Shown here: in pieces, positions 1 to 6,185 of the stretch
Position numbering within the stretch: position 1 is the stretch's first letter
How the letters are laid out: the number at the start of each line of letters is the position of its first letter
From: a virus
Virus record (IMG/VR): IMGVR_UViG_3300033182_000953
Span: 1 to 29,429 of that record
Length of the DNA: 29,429 nucleotides
Direction: 5' to 3' (one strand)
Position numbers and translations under genes: made by a program
Notes under the pieces: model-generated
What the model saw: the letters and a program-made list of their open reading frames with translations, nothing else
What the model was told of the DNA's origin: nothing
Database searches by the model: none

Positions 1-321
1 ATGATAGCTGGGTCTAAATCATTTTATCGTAAAGAACACGAAGGTGATTTAATCGTATTTAATGCCAATGTGGTTATGCCTCTATTCGGAAAAGTGTGGC
101 ACGGTGATTTAAATCTTACAGAAGATTATTTAGTATTACGAGAAATTGCAGAGTGTTTAGATACTACACTTCATATCCTTTGGGAAATGTCAGGTAGGTT
201 TGGAGAAGAGAATAGACCATTTAAAGAATTGATAAGTGATGAAGTTTGGAATACAAATGACGAAATACCAACTGGAGAATGGTATAGAGAAAAAATGGAT
301 AAAAAATGGATAAGAAAATAA
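1..321 (+). CDS. Hypothetical protein, possibly truncated at the window edge
   Basis: An open frame of 106 codons starts with ATG at the very first base. The real start could lie upstream, and no ribosome binding site can be checked. The product is mixed acidic/aromatic and soluble-looking, with no signal peptide or membrane segment. I recognise no catalytic motif. It ends in a basic stretch (MDKKWIRK). A further open stretch follows in the +1 frame immediately after the stop (see 314-433), so the true C-terminus may have been altered by a frameshift. It belongs to the run of small accessory genes that fills the first 5.8 kb. Function unknown. Confidence 0.55.
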   Translation: MIAGSKSFYRKEHEGDLIVFNANVVMPLFGKVWHGDLNLTEDYLVLREIAECLDTTLHILWEMSGRFGEENRPFKELISDEVWNTNDEIPTGEWYREKMDKKWIRK

Positions 322-433
322 ACCTGTAAAGGAATTAATTGTTGGTGAAAGTGTAGATTACTTTCTATGGATATTTGTATCTGAGGATAAGGTTGAAGAA
401 TTTATTAGTAAGTATAATTTAAAACAACTGTAG
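314..433 (+). other. Short coding-like open stretch without a start codon, +1 of the preceding gene
   Basis: Frame 2 is open for 39 codons (ENKPVKELIVG... to ...YNLKQL) and ends TAG at 431-433, just before the Shine-Dalgarno of the next gene. Its composition looks protein-like, but it has no ATG, GTG or TTG at a sensible place. Slipping +1 at the A-run of the previous gene's terminal AAA-TAA would join the two. It could be a C-terminal piece detached by an indel, a sequencing error, or chance. Seen: the open frame. Inferred: any link to the upstream gene. Confidence 0.25.
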
Positions 434-441
434 GAGAAACA

Positions 442-669
442 ATGGAAAAACCTAATCAAACACATTGGGAAGAATTACGAAAGCGAGCAATGGAAAACTA
501 TTATAAAATGGCAGGTCAATATGGAGAATATAATACTTTCATTGAAGACGCCATAGATAATCATACAGAAAAAGAGCCTGATATATATTGGGCTGAAGGT
601 TTTTTAAGTGGTGCTGGAATGGTAGCTTTTATGGCTGCTTTAATTTACTTAATACTAAGAGTCGTATAA
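442..669 (+). CDS. Small single-span membrane protein
   Basis: This 75-residue product has a clear AGGAGA ribosome binding site about 7 bases before the ATG. Residues 1-50 are hydrophilic and probably helical, and they contain several acidic residues and tyrosines. Residues about 53-74 (GAGMVAFMAALIYLILRVV) form one hydrophobic membrane segment at the extreme C-terminus, so it would be a tail-anchored inner-membrane protein with its N-terminus in the cytoplasm. I recognise no family. It is one of several tiny membrane proteins in this block (1256-1360, 2641-2811, 2822-2983 are others), a pattern typical of phage early genes that act on the host envelope. The membrane call is from sequence; the role is unknown. 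Confidence 0.7.
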   Translation: MEKPNQTHWEELRKRAMENYYKMAGQYGEYNTFIEDAIDNHTEKEPDIYWAEGFLSGAGMVAFMAALIYLILRVV

Positions 670-695
670 TGAAAAAAAATTAAAGAGTAAAGAAA

Positions 696-1238
696 ATGAA
701 TAAAGTACATATTTCTAAAATGAAATACACCATCAAAGGAAAGAGCAACAAAGGGTCACTAACAACTTCCATAGAAGCTTCAACGAAAGAAGAAGCTCGG
801 ACACTATATTTAAAAGAAAATCCAGAATATTCTAATATTTTGTATATTAGAGAATCAGGTAGATATAGTTATTCAACCGTTGGATATGGCATTTTTTCAT
901 TGATGGGATATTTTTATGCAAGCGGTAGAATAGAAATTTATGATGATGAAGATGAAAGTGAATATGCAATAGATGAAGGCAGTTATTGGGTGCCACTAAA
1001 AGATGAATGGAAAGTAAGAGATTTTTTTGATGATTTAGAGACTACTGACCCACTATATATTAGAGTAGGGAGTTTTGAAGATTGTCAAAAGGCAGTATCA
1101 GATAAAGTTGGTGTTGAAGTAGATAAATTAAATGATAAAGAAGAAGTTAAAAAGTTTAGTAAAAAAAGATACCAAGAATATCTGAATGGACTTGATGATG
1201 AAGAAAGAAAAAGATTAGAAGAAACTTATGGGAATTAA
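696..1238 (+). CDS. Hypothetical acidic protein, 180 aa
   Basis: Translation from ATG 696, preceded by a weak AAAGAG-type site, gives 180 residues. Residues 7-50 (KYTIKGKSNKGSLTTSIEA, then a helix with EEARTLYLKENPEY) resemble the small beta-beta-alpha element seen in many phage hypothetical proteins. A middle section (about 52-75, YSYSTVGYGIFSLMGYFYA) is aromatic and mildly hydrophobic. The remainder is rich in Asp and Glu and ends in a charged helix. There is no signal peptide and no recognisable active site. An in-frame ATG at 720 is an alternative start. Function unknown; the length and codon use match its neighbours, so it is very probably a real gene. Confidence 0.7.
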   Translation: MNKVHISKMKYTIKGKSNKGSLTTSIEASTKEEARTLYLKENPEYSNILYIRESGRYSYSTVGYGIFSLMGYFYASGRIEIYDDEDESEYAIDEGSYWVPLKDEWKVRDFFDDLETTDPLYIRVGSFEDCQKAVSDKVGVEVDKLNDKEEVKKFSKKRYQEYLNGLDDEERKRLEETYGN

Positions 1239-1255
1239 AATAAAGGAGATGAATA

Positions 1256-1360
1256 ATGAATGAATTTATACAAACTCAAATTTGGGTTTGGGCTTTATGT
1301 GTAGTTGTTGCAACAATTAGTTTTATTATAGGATATTTAACTGGAAAGGAAAAAGAATGA
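1256..1360 (+). CDS. Tiny membrane protein, 34 aa
   Basis: A short gene lies in the gap between two larger ones. ATG 1256 follows AAAGGAG with good spacing, and the frame runs 34 codons to TGA at 1358-1360. It overlaps the next start as ATGA, which is translational coupling and strong support that it is real. The product MNEFIQTQIWVWALCVVVAT continues through a hydrophobic stretch to a charged tail (GKEKE), so it is a single membrane span with only about eight residues before it. It could be a small holin-like, antiholin or toxin-like peptide, but nothing in the sequence decides this. Confidence 0.65.
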   Translation: MNEFIQTQIWVWALCVVVATISFIIGYLTGKEKE

Positions 1361-1929
1361 AAGCACATACAGAAGAATGTGAAGGTTGCGTATCAACTAT
1401 CGGAGAAGATATTTGTTTTGATAACATTGGAGAAATGATGGAATATCATAAAGCACAACGAAACTGGTTTGTTGCCAAATGGGAAGATTATATCTATTAT
1501 CCTGTTTACCATTTTGTAAGATGGAAGTTTTGGGAACGAGTACGACCAGGTAAACTTAAACATTATTATCAAAGAGCACGATACGGACATAGCTATATGG
1601 ATGCTTGGGGAGTAGATTATTTTTTAGTTGATAACCTTATTCCGTTATTAACTAAATTAAAAGAAAACCATATTAGTGTTTCAACTACATTCTTTAGAAA
1701 AAAAGATGGTGTTGATGAAAATGGAAATCCTACTGATGAAGCATGGAAGTTAGCAGAACAGCGTTTCAACAACTTACTGAATGAAATTATTTATGGGTTG
1801 AAGTGTGCGAAACGAGTTCACGATGTTGATTATGATATTAAAGAACCTGGTGAAGCAAAACGGTTGATGAAATCTGCTGAACGCTCCTTTCAACTGATTG
1901 GAAAACATCTTTTTACTTTGTGGGATTAA
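1357..1929 (+). CDS. Conserved-type phage hypothetical protein, 190 aa
   Basis: The start codon overlaps the stop of the 34-aa gene (ATGA). The N-terminus has three cysteines (ECEGC and DIC within residues 8-20) that might bind a metal. The middle is unusually rich in aromatic and basic residues (VYHFVRWKFWERVRPGKLKH). It is followed by a pattern, roughly YxDxWxxDxFLxxxLxPLLxxL at residues 80-103, that recalls a family of uncharacterised phage proteins in which a W-x-x-D motif sits before a helix. The C-terminal half is helical (ERSFQLIGKHLFTLW). No function is known to me. It ends 44 bases before the metallophosphoesterase gene, and that gap holds a promoter. Confidence 0.7.
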   Translation: MKAHTEECEGCVSTIGEDICFDNIGEMMEYHKAQRNWFVAKWEDYIYYPVYHFVRWKFWERVRPGKLKHYYQRARYGHSYMDAWGVDYFLVDNLIPLLTKLKENHISVSTTFFRKKDGVDENGNPTDEAWKLAEQRFNNLLNEIIYGLKCAKRVHDVDYDIKEPGEAKRLMKSAERSFQLIGKHLFTLWD

Positions 1930-1967
1930 AAAAAAAGCTTGACTTTAATAAAAATATTTCGTAAGTT
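1928..1967 (+). promoter_or_regulatory. Sigma70-type early promoter with A-tract
   Basis: A nine-base A tract (1928-1936) leads into GCTTGACT. The -35 box is TTGACT (1939-1944) and, 17 bases on, the -10 box is TAAGTT (1962-1967). The string AAAAAAAAGCTTGAC recurs exactly at 9971-9985 in front of another gene, which suggests a phage promoter family with an UP-like A tract. The predicted transcription start falls at about 1973-1975, essentially on the ATG of the next gene. Confidence 0.6.
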
Positions 1968-1973
1968 CTATCT

Positions 1974-2606
1974 ATGAAATTAGTAGTTTTATCAGACAAT
2001 CATTGTGATTATAATTTTGAAGTACCAGACGGTGATGTGTTGATTCATGCAGGGGATGCAACATTTACAGATAAACCAAATGAGATACAAGATTTTATAG
2101 AATGGATGAAAAATCAAACTCAATTTGACCACAAATTATGGATACCAGGAAATCATTCTTTGGCATGTGAAGATTTTCCATATAACATTGAAGTAATAGA
2201 AAATGAAACCAATTCCATTTGCATTCATAATAAAGAATATGAAATAGATGGAGTTAAGTTTTTTGGAACTGCACATACACCAGAATTTATGGGATGGGCT
2301 TACGGATTTAGTAAAAGACAATCGGAGATTTTTTGGGAAAACGCACCAGAGGCAGATGTAGTGGTTTGTCATGGGCCTCCAAAAGATATTCTTGATAGCC
2401 CAACTCCGGATTATCCAATGGATAGATTTGGATGTGAATTTTTTAGAGAATATGTTGAAAGAACTTCACCTAAAGTCGTAGTGTTTGGACACATTCATGG
2501 TTCAGGTGGACAAACAAAAAAAGTTAATGATACAATATGTGCGAATGTGGCAGTAATGGATGAGGATTACAATGTTGTTAGAGAACCAACCGTAATAGAA
2601 ATATGA
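1974..2606 (+). CDS. Calcineurin-like metallophosphoesterase (MPPED/Icc type)
   Basis: This 210-residue product carries the dimetal phosphoesterase motifs in order: SDNH (D8, H10), GDAT (D28), GNHS (N60, H61), CHGPP (H133) and GHIHGSGG (H173, H175). These ligands usually bind two metals (Fe, Mn or Zn) and cleave phosphodiesters or phosphomonoesters in the cytosol. The layout, with GDATFTDK and a late CHGPP, is closest to the MPPED/UPF0046-like group, some of which act on cyclic nucleotides. The third motif ends in Ser instead of the usual Asp or Glu (GNHD/GNHE), a change at a residue near the active site. No Shine-Dalgarno precedes ATG 1974, and the promoter implies a nearly leaderless mRNA. 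The family is secure; the substrate is unknown. Confidence 0.88.
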   Translation: MKLVVLSDNHCDYNFEVPDGDVLIHAGDATFTDKPNEIQDFIEWMKNQTQFDHKLWIPGNHSLACEDFPYNIEVIENETNSICIHNKEYEIDGVKFFGTAHTPEFMGWAYGFSKRQSEIFWENAPEADVVVCHGPPKDILDSPTPDYPMDRFGCEFFREYVERTSPKVVVFGHIHGSGGQTKKVNDTICANVAVMDEDYNVVREPTVIEI

Positions 2607-2640
2607 AACAAATAAATTTAATTAAAAATGGAGAAGAAAT

Positions 2641-2811
2641 ATGAAATTTCCAGAAATAAACACATTAGAAGATATGAAAGAAACCATTGAAGTTACTCAA
2701 TGGAATTTAATTGAATTGGTAGAAGAATCTAAAAGAAGAGGATTCTATCAAGGAATTTGGGTTGGTATTGGGCTGATTGGTTTCTTTACTCTTTTAAGAA
2801 ACGTATTTTAG
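2641..2811 (+). CDS. Small membrane protein with helical N-terminus, 56 aa
   Basis: ATG 2641 follows GGAGAAG at good spacing, and the frame runs 56 codons to TAG. Residues 5-33 form an amphipathic, coiled-coil-like helix (INTLEDMKETIEVTQWNLIE and on), then a basic patch (KRRG), then one hydrophobic span from about residue 37 (QGIWVGIGLIGFFTLLRNVF). The product would be C-terminally anchored with the basic patch on the cytoplasmic side. It is too short for any family assignment, but the ribosome site, codon use and clear topology support a real gene. Confidence 0.6.
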   Translation: MKFPEINTLEDMKETIEVTQWNLIELVEESKRRGFYQGIWVGIGLIGFFTLLRNVF

Positions 2812-2821
2812 TATTGAAAAA

Positions 2822-2983
2822 ATGAAAAGAAATTGGTACGGAAAAAGAATTTATAATTCAGAGTCTAAAAGATATCATAAAATTACCGACGCTGATATTA
2901 GAAGCGAGCTGGTAAAGATGGTTATATTTATTCTTTTAGCACTAATTTATTTTTATTTTGTAATAATAGGAAAAACTGTATGA
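2822..2983 (+). CDS. Small membrane protein, 53 aa
   Basis: The frame runs from ATG 2822 to TGA 2981-2983 and overlaps the next start as ATGA. The first 32 residues are strongly basic and polar (MKRNWYGKRIYNSESKRYHK and on). Residues about 33-50 (MVIFILLALIYFYFVIIG) are a single membrane span. The ribosome site is weak (TTGAAAA), so translation may be coupled to the preceding gene. It resembles its neighbour at 2641-2811 in topology but not in sequence. Function unknown. Confidence 0.55.
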   Translation: MKRNWYGKRIYNSESKRYHKITDADIRSELVKMVIFILLALIYFYFVIIGKTV

Positions 2984-3186
2984 GTAAAAAGAAAACAATT
3001 TTTAATAAAAAATCCGACGCTGGGAAGGGTGACGTTCCGAGAATTGGAATTTCACAAAAAGAGTGGGATGAGCGTTGGGAAAAAATATTTAATAAAAATA
3101 ATACAAGCGGAAGTAATAATGTAGGCGAAAGCTGCAGTGCTTCAGCTGAATTAGAAAAGAATAATTTTGGAAGGAGAGAAGAATGA
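2980..3186 (+). CDS. Small hydrophilic hypothetical protein, 68 aa
   Basis: The gene is coupled by ATGA at both ends: it starts inside the stop of the 53-aa gene and its own stop overlaps ATG 3183. Residues 1-38 are basic with an N-terminal KKKTIFNKKSDAGKGDVPR and a helix KEWDERWEKIF. The second half is low-complexity Ser/Asn/Glu and probably disordered. Short proteins containing KSDAGKGDxPR are common in marine phage genomes, but I know of no function. Confidence 0.6.
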   Translation: MSKKKTIFNKKSDAGKGDVPRIGISQKEWDERWEKIFNKNNTSGSNNVGESCSASAELEKNNFGRREE

Positions 3187-3455
3187 AAGTAGGAATAGAT
3201 GCATTTAACGATTTAGCTAAATCACACGATGCTCATGTTAAAGAAGTTGAGAGATTACAAAAAGAATTGGATGAGTTAAAGAATCTAAAGTTAGTAGACC
3301 AAAAAGGTGAACTATTGTTAGAATGTAGAATAGGTGATAAATATCATCAATTACTTTTGGAAGTTGGGTTGAACACTATATTAGAAAAGTTTTTAAAAAA
3401 TATACGCAGTGAATATAAGGAGAAAAATGGAAAACGAAAAAGTAGTGATATGTAG
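3183..3455 (+). CDS. Small coiled-coil protein, 90 aa
   Basis: The start overlaps the previous stop (ATGA) and follows GGAGAGAAG. Residues about 8-40 show a heptad pattern (DLAKSHDAHVKEVERLQKEL) typical of a short coiled coil. The rest is a charged alpha/beta segment ending in a basic tail (EKNGKRKSS). The last 29 bases overlap the nucleotidyltransferase gene, whose ribosome site lies inside this frame. Possibly an oligomerising adaptor; function unknown. Confidence 0.6.
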   Translation: MKVGIDAFNDLAKSHDAHVKEVERLQKELDELKNLKLVDQKGELLLECRIGDKYHQLLLEVGLNTILEKFLKNIRSEYKEKNGKRKSSDM

Positions 3456-3882
3456 TGGATACTTTGACCCACTTCATGTAGGTCATATTGAGTATTTAAA
3501 GATGGCAAAATCAATGGGCGATACATTAGTGGTTATTGTGAATAATCGTAAACAAGCACTTTTAAAAAAGACTGATGAGTTCATGGATGAAAGAGATAGA
3601 TTGGATATTATCTTTCATTTAGATATGGTAGATGAGGCACTCTTATCAGTTGATGAAGATAAAACCGTATGTAAATCATTAGAGTTAGTTGCTCAGTTTA
3701 AACCACATGCAGAATTAACTTTTTGTAATGGTGGTGATAGACACTTTGGTGATATACCTGAAGCTGAAGTTTGTAGTAAACTAAAGATTAAAATGGTAGA
3801 TGGATTAGGAGAAAAAATTCGTTCATCATCAGACATGACTGGATTAGTTGAGTATGATGAACCTAATGCTTTCAGAAGATAA
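3427..3882 (+). CDS. HxGH nucleotidyltransferase (TagD/RfaE-C-like cytidylyl/adenylyltransferase)
   Basis: ATG 3427 is preferred over ATG 3409 because AAGGAG sits immediately upstream at correct spacing and family members begin close to the first strand. The product is about 151 residues. Residues 6-20 (VVICSGYFDPLHVGH) hold the hallmark FDxxHxGH loop (H17, H20) that binds the nucleotide triphosphate. Near the C-terminus, KIRSSSDM matches the second family signature (usually ISSS or similar). The family joins CTP or ATP to a sugar, polyol or choline phosphate and releases pyrophosphate. The length matches the stand-alone GCT/HldE-C type. The following gene, an oxygenase-like protein, starts within the stop codon, which suggests a joint pathway, perhaps sugar- or alcohol-nucleotide based. 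The substrate cannot be told. Confidence 0.85.
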   Translation: MENEKVVICSGYFDPLHVGHIEYLKMAKSMGDTLVVIVNNRKQALLKKTDEFMDERDRLDIIFHLDMVDEALLSVDEDKTVCKSLELVAQFKPHAELTFCNGGDRHFGDIPEAEVCSKLKIKMVDGLGEKIRSSSDMTGLVEYDEPNAFRR

Positions 3883-4529
3883 TGAAAAAAATAATATATA
3901 ATATCGGATGGTTTAACTTTAGAGAAAAGATACAAAAACATTATAATGTTGCATTTGAGTCTTTTCACATTGTACAAGATTATGAATTACGAACAAGAGA
4001 AACCGACCAACAAACTGAGTTTCACAAAATATTCTATAATGCTTGGGATAATGATTCTGAGTTAAGAGAGATGTATGATGAGTTCATGGTAAAGGTAGTT
4101 AAACCATTATTTGATAATGATGAAATAGTCTATCAGGCCAAACCATCATTTAGGGTTCAACTTCCAAATAACCTTGGTGTGGGTGAATTTCATAAAGATA
4201 GTAAGTATCGTGAAGATAAAGAATGGGTAAAGAAAATCAAAGAACGAAATTTCTTTTTACCATTAACAAATGCAAAGAATACTGCAACGATTTGGGTAGA
4301 GAGTGAACCTGATAAAGGTGACTACTCACCTATGGATTGTGAGTATGGAGATTTAGTGATGTGGGATGGGGCAAATCTCACACATGGTAATAAACAAAAT
4401 AAGACCGAATTTACAAGAGTATCTATGGATTTTAGAGTTATGAAGAAAATGAATTATTCTGAGACTTCCGCCGTGTCTATAAACACAAAGATACCTTTTA
4501 AGATTGGTGGATATTATAAAACAATATGA
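3882..4529 (+). CDS. 2-oxoglutarate/Fe(II)-dependent oxygenase-like protein
   Basis: The start overlaps the preceding stop (TAATG). The 215-residue product has a double-stranded beta-helix signature: R91-V-Q-L, then GEFHKDSKY with the HxD iron pair (H104, D106), then the strand NFFLPLTNAKNTATIWVES, then GDLVMWDGANLTHGN with the distal H168, and FTRVSMDFRV with R179 in the position that binds 2-oxoglutarate. This resembles the StrG/phytanoyl-dioxygenase-type proteins found in sugar biosynthesis clusters. These enzymes hydroxylate or oxidise small molecules or protein side chains using O2. Pairing with the nucleotidyltransferase is seen; shared metabolism is inferred. Confidence 0.75.
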   Translation: MKKIIYNIGWFNFREKIQKHYNVAFESFHIVQDYELRTRETDQQTEFHKIFYNAWDNDSELREMYDEFMVKVVKPLFDNDEIVYQAKPSFRVQLPNNLGVGEFHKDSKYREDKEWVKKIKERNFFLPLTNAKNTATIWVESEPDKGDYSPMDCEYGDLVMWDGANLTHGNKQNKTEFTRVSMDFRVMKKMNYSETSAVSINTKIPFKIGGYYKTI

Positions 4530-4536
4530 GGTTATA

Positions 4537-4737
4537 ATGAGTGGTAAACAAATGACAAAAAAAGAATGGTTGGACGAAATGGTATTTAGAGATACCTTTG
4601 GTAGACCATATAATTTATCTGATGTTCCTATGACAATGATGACTCGTAGAGAATCATTTGAAAAACAAGGTGGAACAAAAGAAGATATTAATGAGTATTG
4701 GAATGAAAATAAACATCTATATGTAAAGGAGAAATAA
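4537..4737 (+). CDS. Small hypothetical protein, 66 aa
   Basis: The open frame extends back to ATG 4504 inside the oxygenase gene. ATG 4537 is the better start because it follows TGAGGTTATA just after the upstream stop. The product (MSGKQMTKKEWLDEMVFRDT) is helical and charged, with FGRPYNLSDVPMTMMTRRE in the middle and a tail rich in Tyr, Trp, Glu and Lys. There is no signal or membrane segment and no recognised motif. One base separates it from the next gene, so the two are co-translated. Confidence 0.6.
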   Translation: MSGKQMTKKEWLDEMVFRDTFGRPYNLSDVPMTMMTRRESFEKQGGTKEDINEYWNENKHLYVKEK

Positions 4738-4738
4738 G

Positions 4739-4948
4739 ATGGCATATTTTGAAGCACAAGTTGTATTTACAGAAGAGATACCAACAAAGAATGGAGTTCG
4801 TGAAAAGAAAACTCGTAGAAGTTTTTTGATTGGTTGTGATTCTGTAAGTGTAGGAGAAGCAAAAGTGAATGAGGTATTAAAAGATTCACCTTATCCTTTT
4901 GAAGTTAAAGTAGTTAAAGAATCTAAAATAGTAGAGGTAATAGAATGA
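4739..4948 (+). CDS. Small hypothetical protein, 69 aa
   Basis: AAAGGAG lies about 8 bases before ATG 4739. The product is a compact beta-alpha-beta protein: strand AYFEAQVVFTEE, basic turn KNGVREKKTRRS, strand FLIGCDSVSVGEAKVNEVL, and a final strand FEVKVVKESKIVEVIE. The order of elements fits a small phage ferredoxin-like fold protein known only as hypothetical. The stop overlaps the following start (ATGA). Function unknown. Confidence 0.62.
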   Translation: MAYFEAQVVFTEEIPTKNGVREKKTRRSFLIGCDSVSVGEAKVNEVLKDSPYPFEVKVVKESKIVEVIE

Positions 4949-5091
4949 AATTTGTAGAGGCATGTGAATTACTAACTGAGATATTAGTTGGTAAGAAAAA
5001 AGAAACTCTTTTGGAAGCGAAAAAGAGAACAAGAAAAATAAAACCTAATCTTAAACCTAAAAGAAAATATACAAGGAAGAAAAAGAAATGA
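4945..5091 (+). CDS. Tiny basic protein, 48 aa
   Basis: ATG 4945 overlaps the upstream stop, and the TGA at 5089-5091 overlaps ATG 5088. Both junctions are ATGA, which argues that this short frame is translated. The N-terminus (MKFVEACELLTEILVG) is an amphipathic helix. The C-terminal half is dominated by Lys and Arg (e.g. RKYTRKKKK), so the net charge is very high and nucleic-acid binding is plausible. No family recognised. Confidence 0.55.
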   Translation: MKFVEACELLTEILVGKKKETLLEAKKRTRKIKPNLKPKRKYTRKKKK

Positions 5092-5684
5092 TTTTACAAT
5101 CATTACTTAGTGGATTAGTATTGTTCACTTCATTTAGTGCAAGAACACCTAATGATGATACAATCACCAAAGATGATTATGAGATTGCTCTTGGATTTAA
5201 GAGTGAGAACATTTATCTTAAACGAGATTGGGAACGAGAGTTAGGACAATCTTATATTGATGATGAGATATGGTTTGAATGGGAACCTAAGAACTTTTAT
5301 TTCAAACCACAATATGTTAATAAAACATCTCGTGATTTGAAATATGGTAAGGCTGATATTCGTTATCGTAATGGTGATTATTCTTTAGGATATACAGTAT
5401 TATATTCTGAGGATAAATTTGAAAGTGGTATCTCAATGGGTATTCAAAAGAAAAAAGAAATCAATGGTAGATTTTCTATGGAGGCTAAATGGGATGGTTA
5501 TTATTTTCGTGATGAGTTATTAGGAATTGATAGATTTGATATGGAAGATTATGCTCAATTAAATTGGAAAATTTCTGATAAGTTGATACTTACTAATATC
5601 TTTGATTACAATGATATCAAAGGTAGAAAATATTACAAGTTTAAAGTAGGAGTAGAATATGAACTTGGCAGAAATAAAAAGTAG
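5088..5684 (+). CDS. Secreted beta-rich protein, outer-membrane-barrel-like
   Basis: This 198-residue product begins with a short signal peptide (MILQSLLSGLVLFTSFSA, cleavage plausible after A18). The rest is a run of alternating polar/hydrophobic strands with aromatic residues: YEIALGFKSENIYLKRDWE, WFEWEPKNFYFKPQYV, YSLGYTVLYSEDKF, SGISMGIQKKKE and the last strand YYKFKVGVEYELG. Strand-turn-strand patterning with Tyr/Trp girdles is typical of small 8-strand outer-membrane barrels. A final aromatic residue is missing, because the protein ends GRNKK. A phage product sent to the periplasm or outer membrane could block superinfection, alter receptors or aid lysis. The signal peptide and strand pattern are seen; the barrel and role are inferred. 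The next gene starts inside its 3' end. Confidence 0.65.
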   Translation: MILQSLLSGLVLFTSFSARTPNDDTITKDDYEIALGFKSENIYLKRDWERELGQSYIDDEIWFEWEPKNFYFKPQYVNKTSRDLKYGKADIRYRNGDYSLGYTVLYSEDKFESGISMGIQKKKEINGRFSMEAKWDGYYFRDELLGIDRFDMEDYAQLNWKISDKLILTNIFDYNDIKGRKYYKFKVGVEYELGRNKK

Positions 5685-5817
5685 ATTAGAAGAAGCATAT
5701 AATACAGAAGATTGGAATCTTATAGAAGATTTAATTGATATATTAGATACCCATATCACAATAGGTGAAGGTGATGAAGTTTTTGAGTGGGAAGATGACC
5801 ATGATGAAATTGATTAA
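5659..5817 (+). CDS. Small acidic protein, 52 aa
   Basis: ATG 5659 lies inside the last 26 bases of the barrel-like gene and follows AGGAG. The frame runs 52 codons to TAA, ending just three bases before the tmRNA. The product is helical and very acidic (IKSRLEEAYNTEDWNLIEDL, then EWEDDHDEID), without membrane segments. It resembles short acidic phage proteins of unknown role; charge mimicry of DNA is a guess only. Confidence 0.6.
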   Translation: MNLAEIKSRLEEAYNTEDWNLIEDLIDILDTHITIGEGDEVFEWEDDHDEID

Positions 5818-5820
5818 TAT

Positions 5821-6163
5821 GGGGCCGACTGGTATTGACAGGTATTGGAAGGGATTGAGTGCAACGAGGTTTGAACAAGACCTACTAAAAAAGGTTCACT
5901 ATTGTTTAATTGGCACAGAGTTCAATTACGCTTACGCTTAAGTCGTAAGCCGTCACACCATGACACCGATAATGGAATGTGGCGTCGTAATCGGTAAGAC
6001 CACTCACTTCAGGTTTAGAGTCTAAATGAAATCTCAGTTAAACCATTCTGAACAAAATGGGACATGGTGGGTTGTTGGTGACTACCGATTTGGAACCAAC
6101 TAAGTTGTGAATGACTTAACTTGGAAGATAGGCTGGACGCGGGTTCAATTCCCGCCGGCTCCA
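5821..6163 (+). ncRNA. ssrA: tmRNA (one-piece), tag GTEFNYAYA
   Basis: This is a complete transfer-messenger RNA, which rescues stalled ribosomes. The 5' GGGGCCG pairs with CGGCTCC (6156-6162) to give a 7-bp acceptor stem whose third pair is G-U, the alanyl-tRNA synthetase identity element. A6163 is the discriminator. The next bases are CTA, so the CCA tail is not encoded and must be added. The T arm is GCGGG-TTCAATT-CCCGC (6139-6155), and a reduced D-arm-like ACTGGTATTGACAGG follows the 5' strand. The reading frame resumes at about 5912 (GGC) and reads G-T-E-F-N-Y-A-Y-A then TAA (5939-5941). The stop sits in the loop of a 7-bp helix GCTTACG/CGTAAGC, as in other tmRNAs. Complementary blocks downstream (such as ACCGAT/ATCGGT) fit pseudoknots. 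It is one-piece, not permuted. The tag end YAYA differs from the common ALAA. Confidence 0.95.
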
Positions 6164-6185
6164 CTAAAAAAAATAGAGGTTACAA

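Noticed and set aside
4353-4757. 134-codon minus-strand open frame
   Set aside because: It covers three well-supported + strand genes; no ribosome site or promoter and no protein-like domains.
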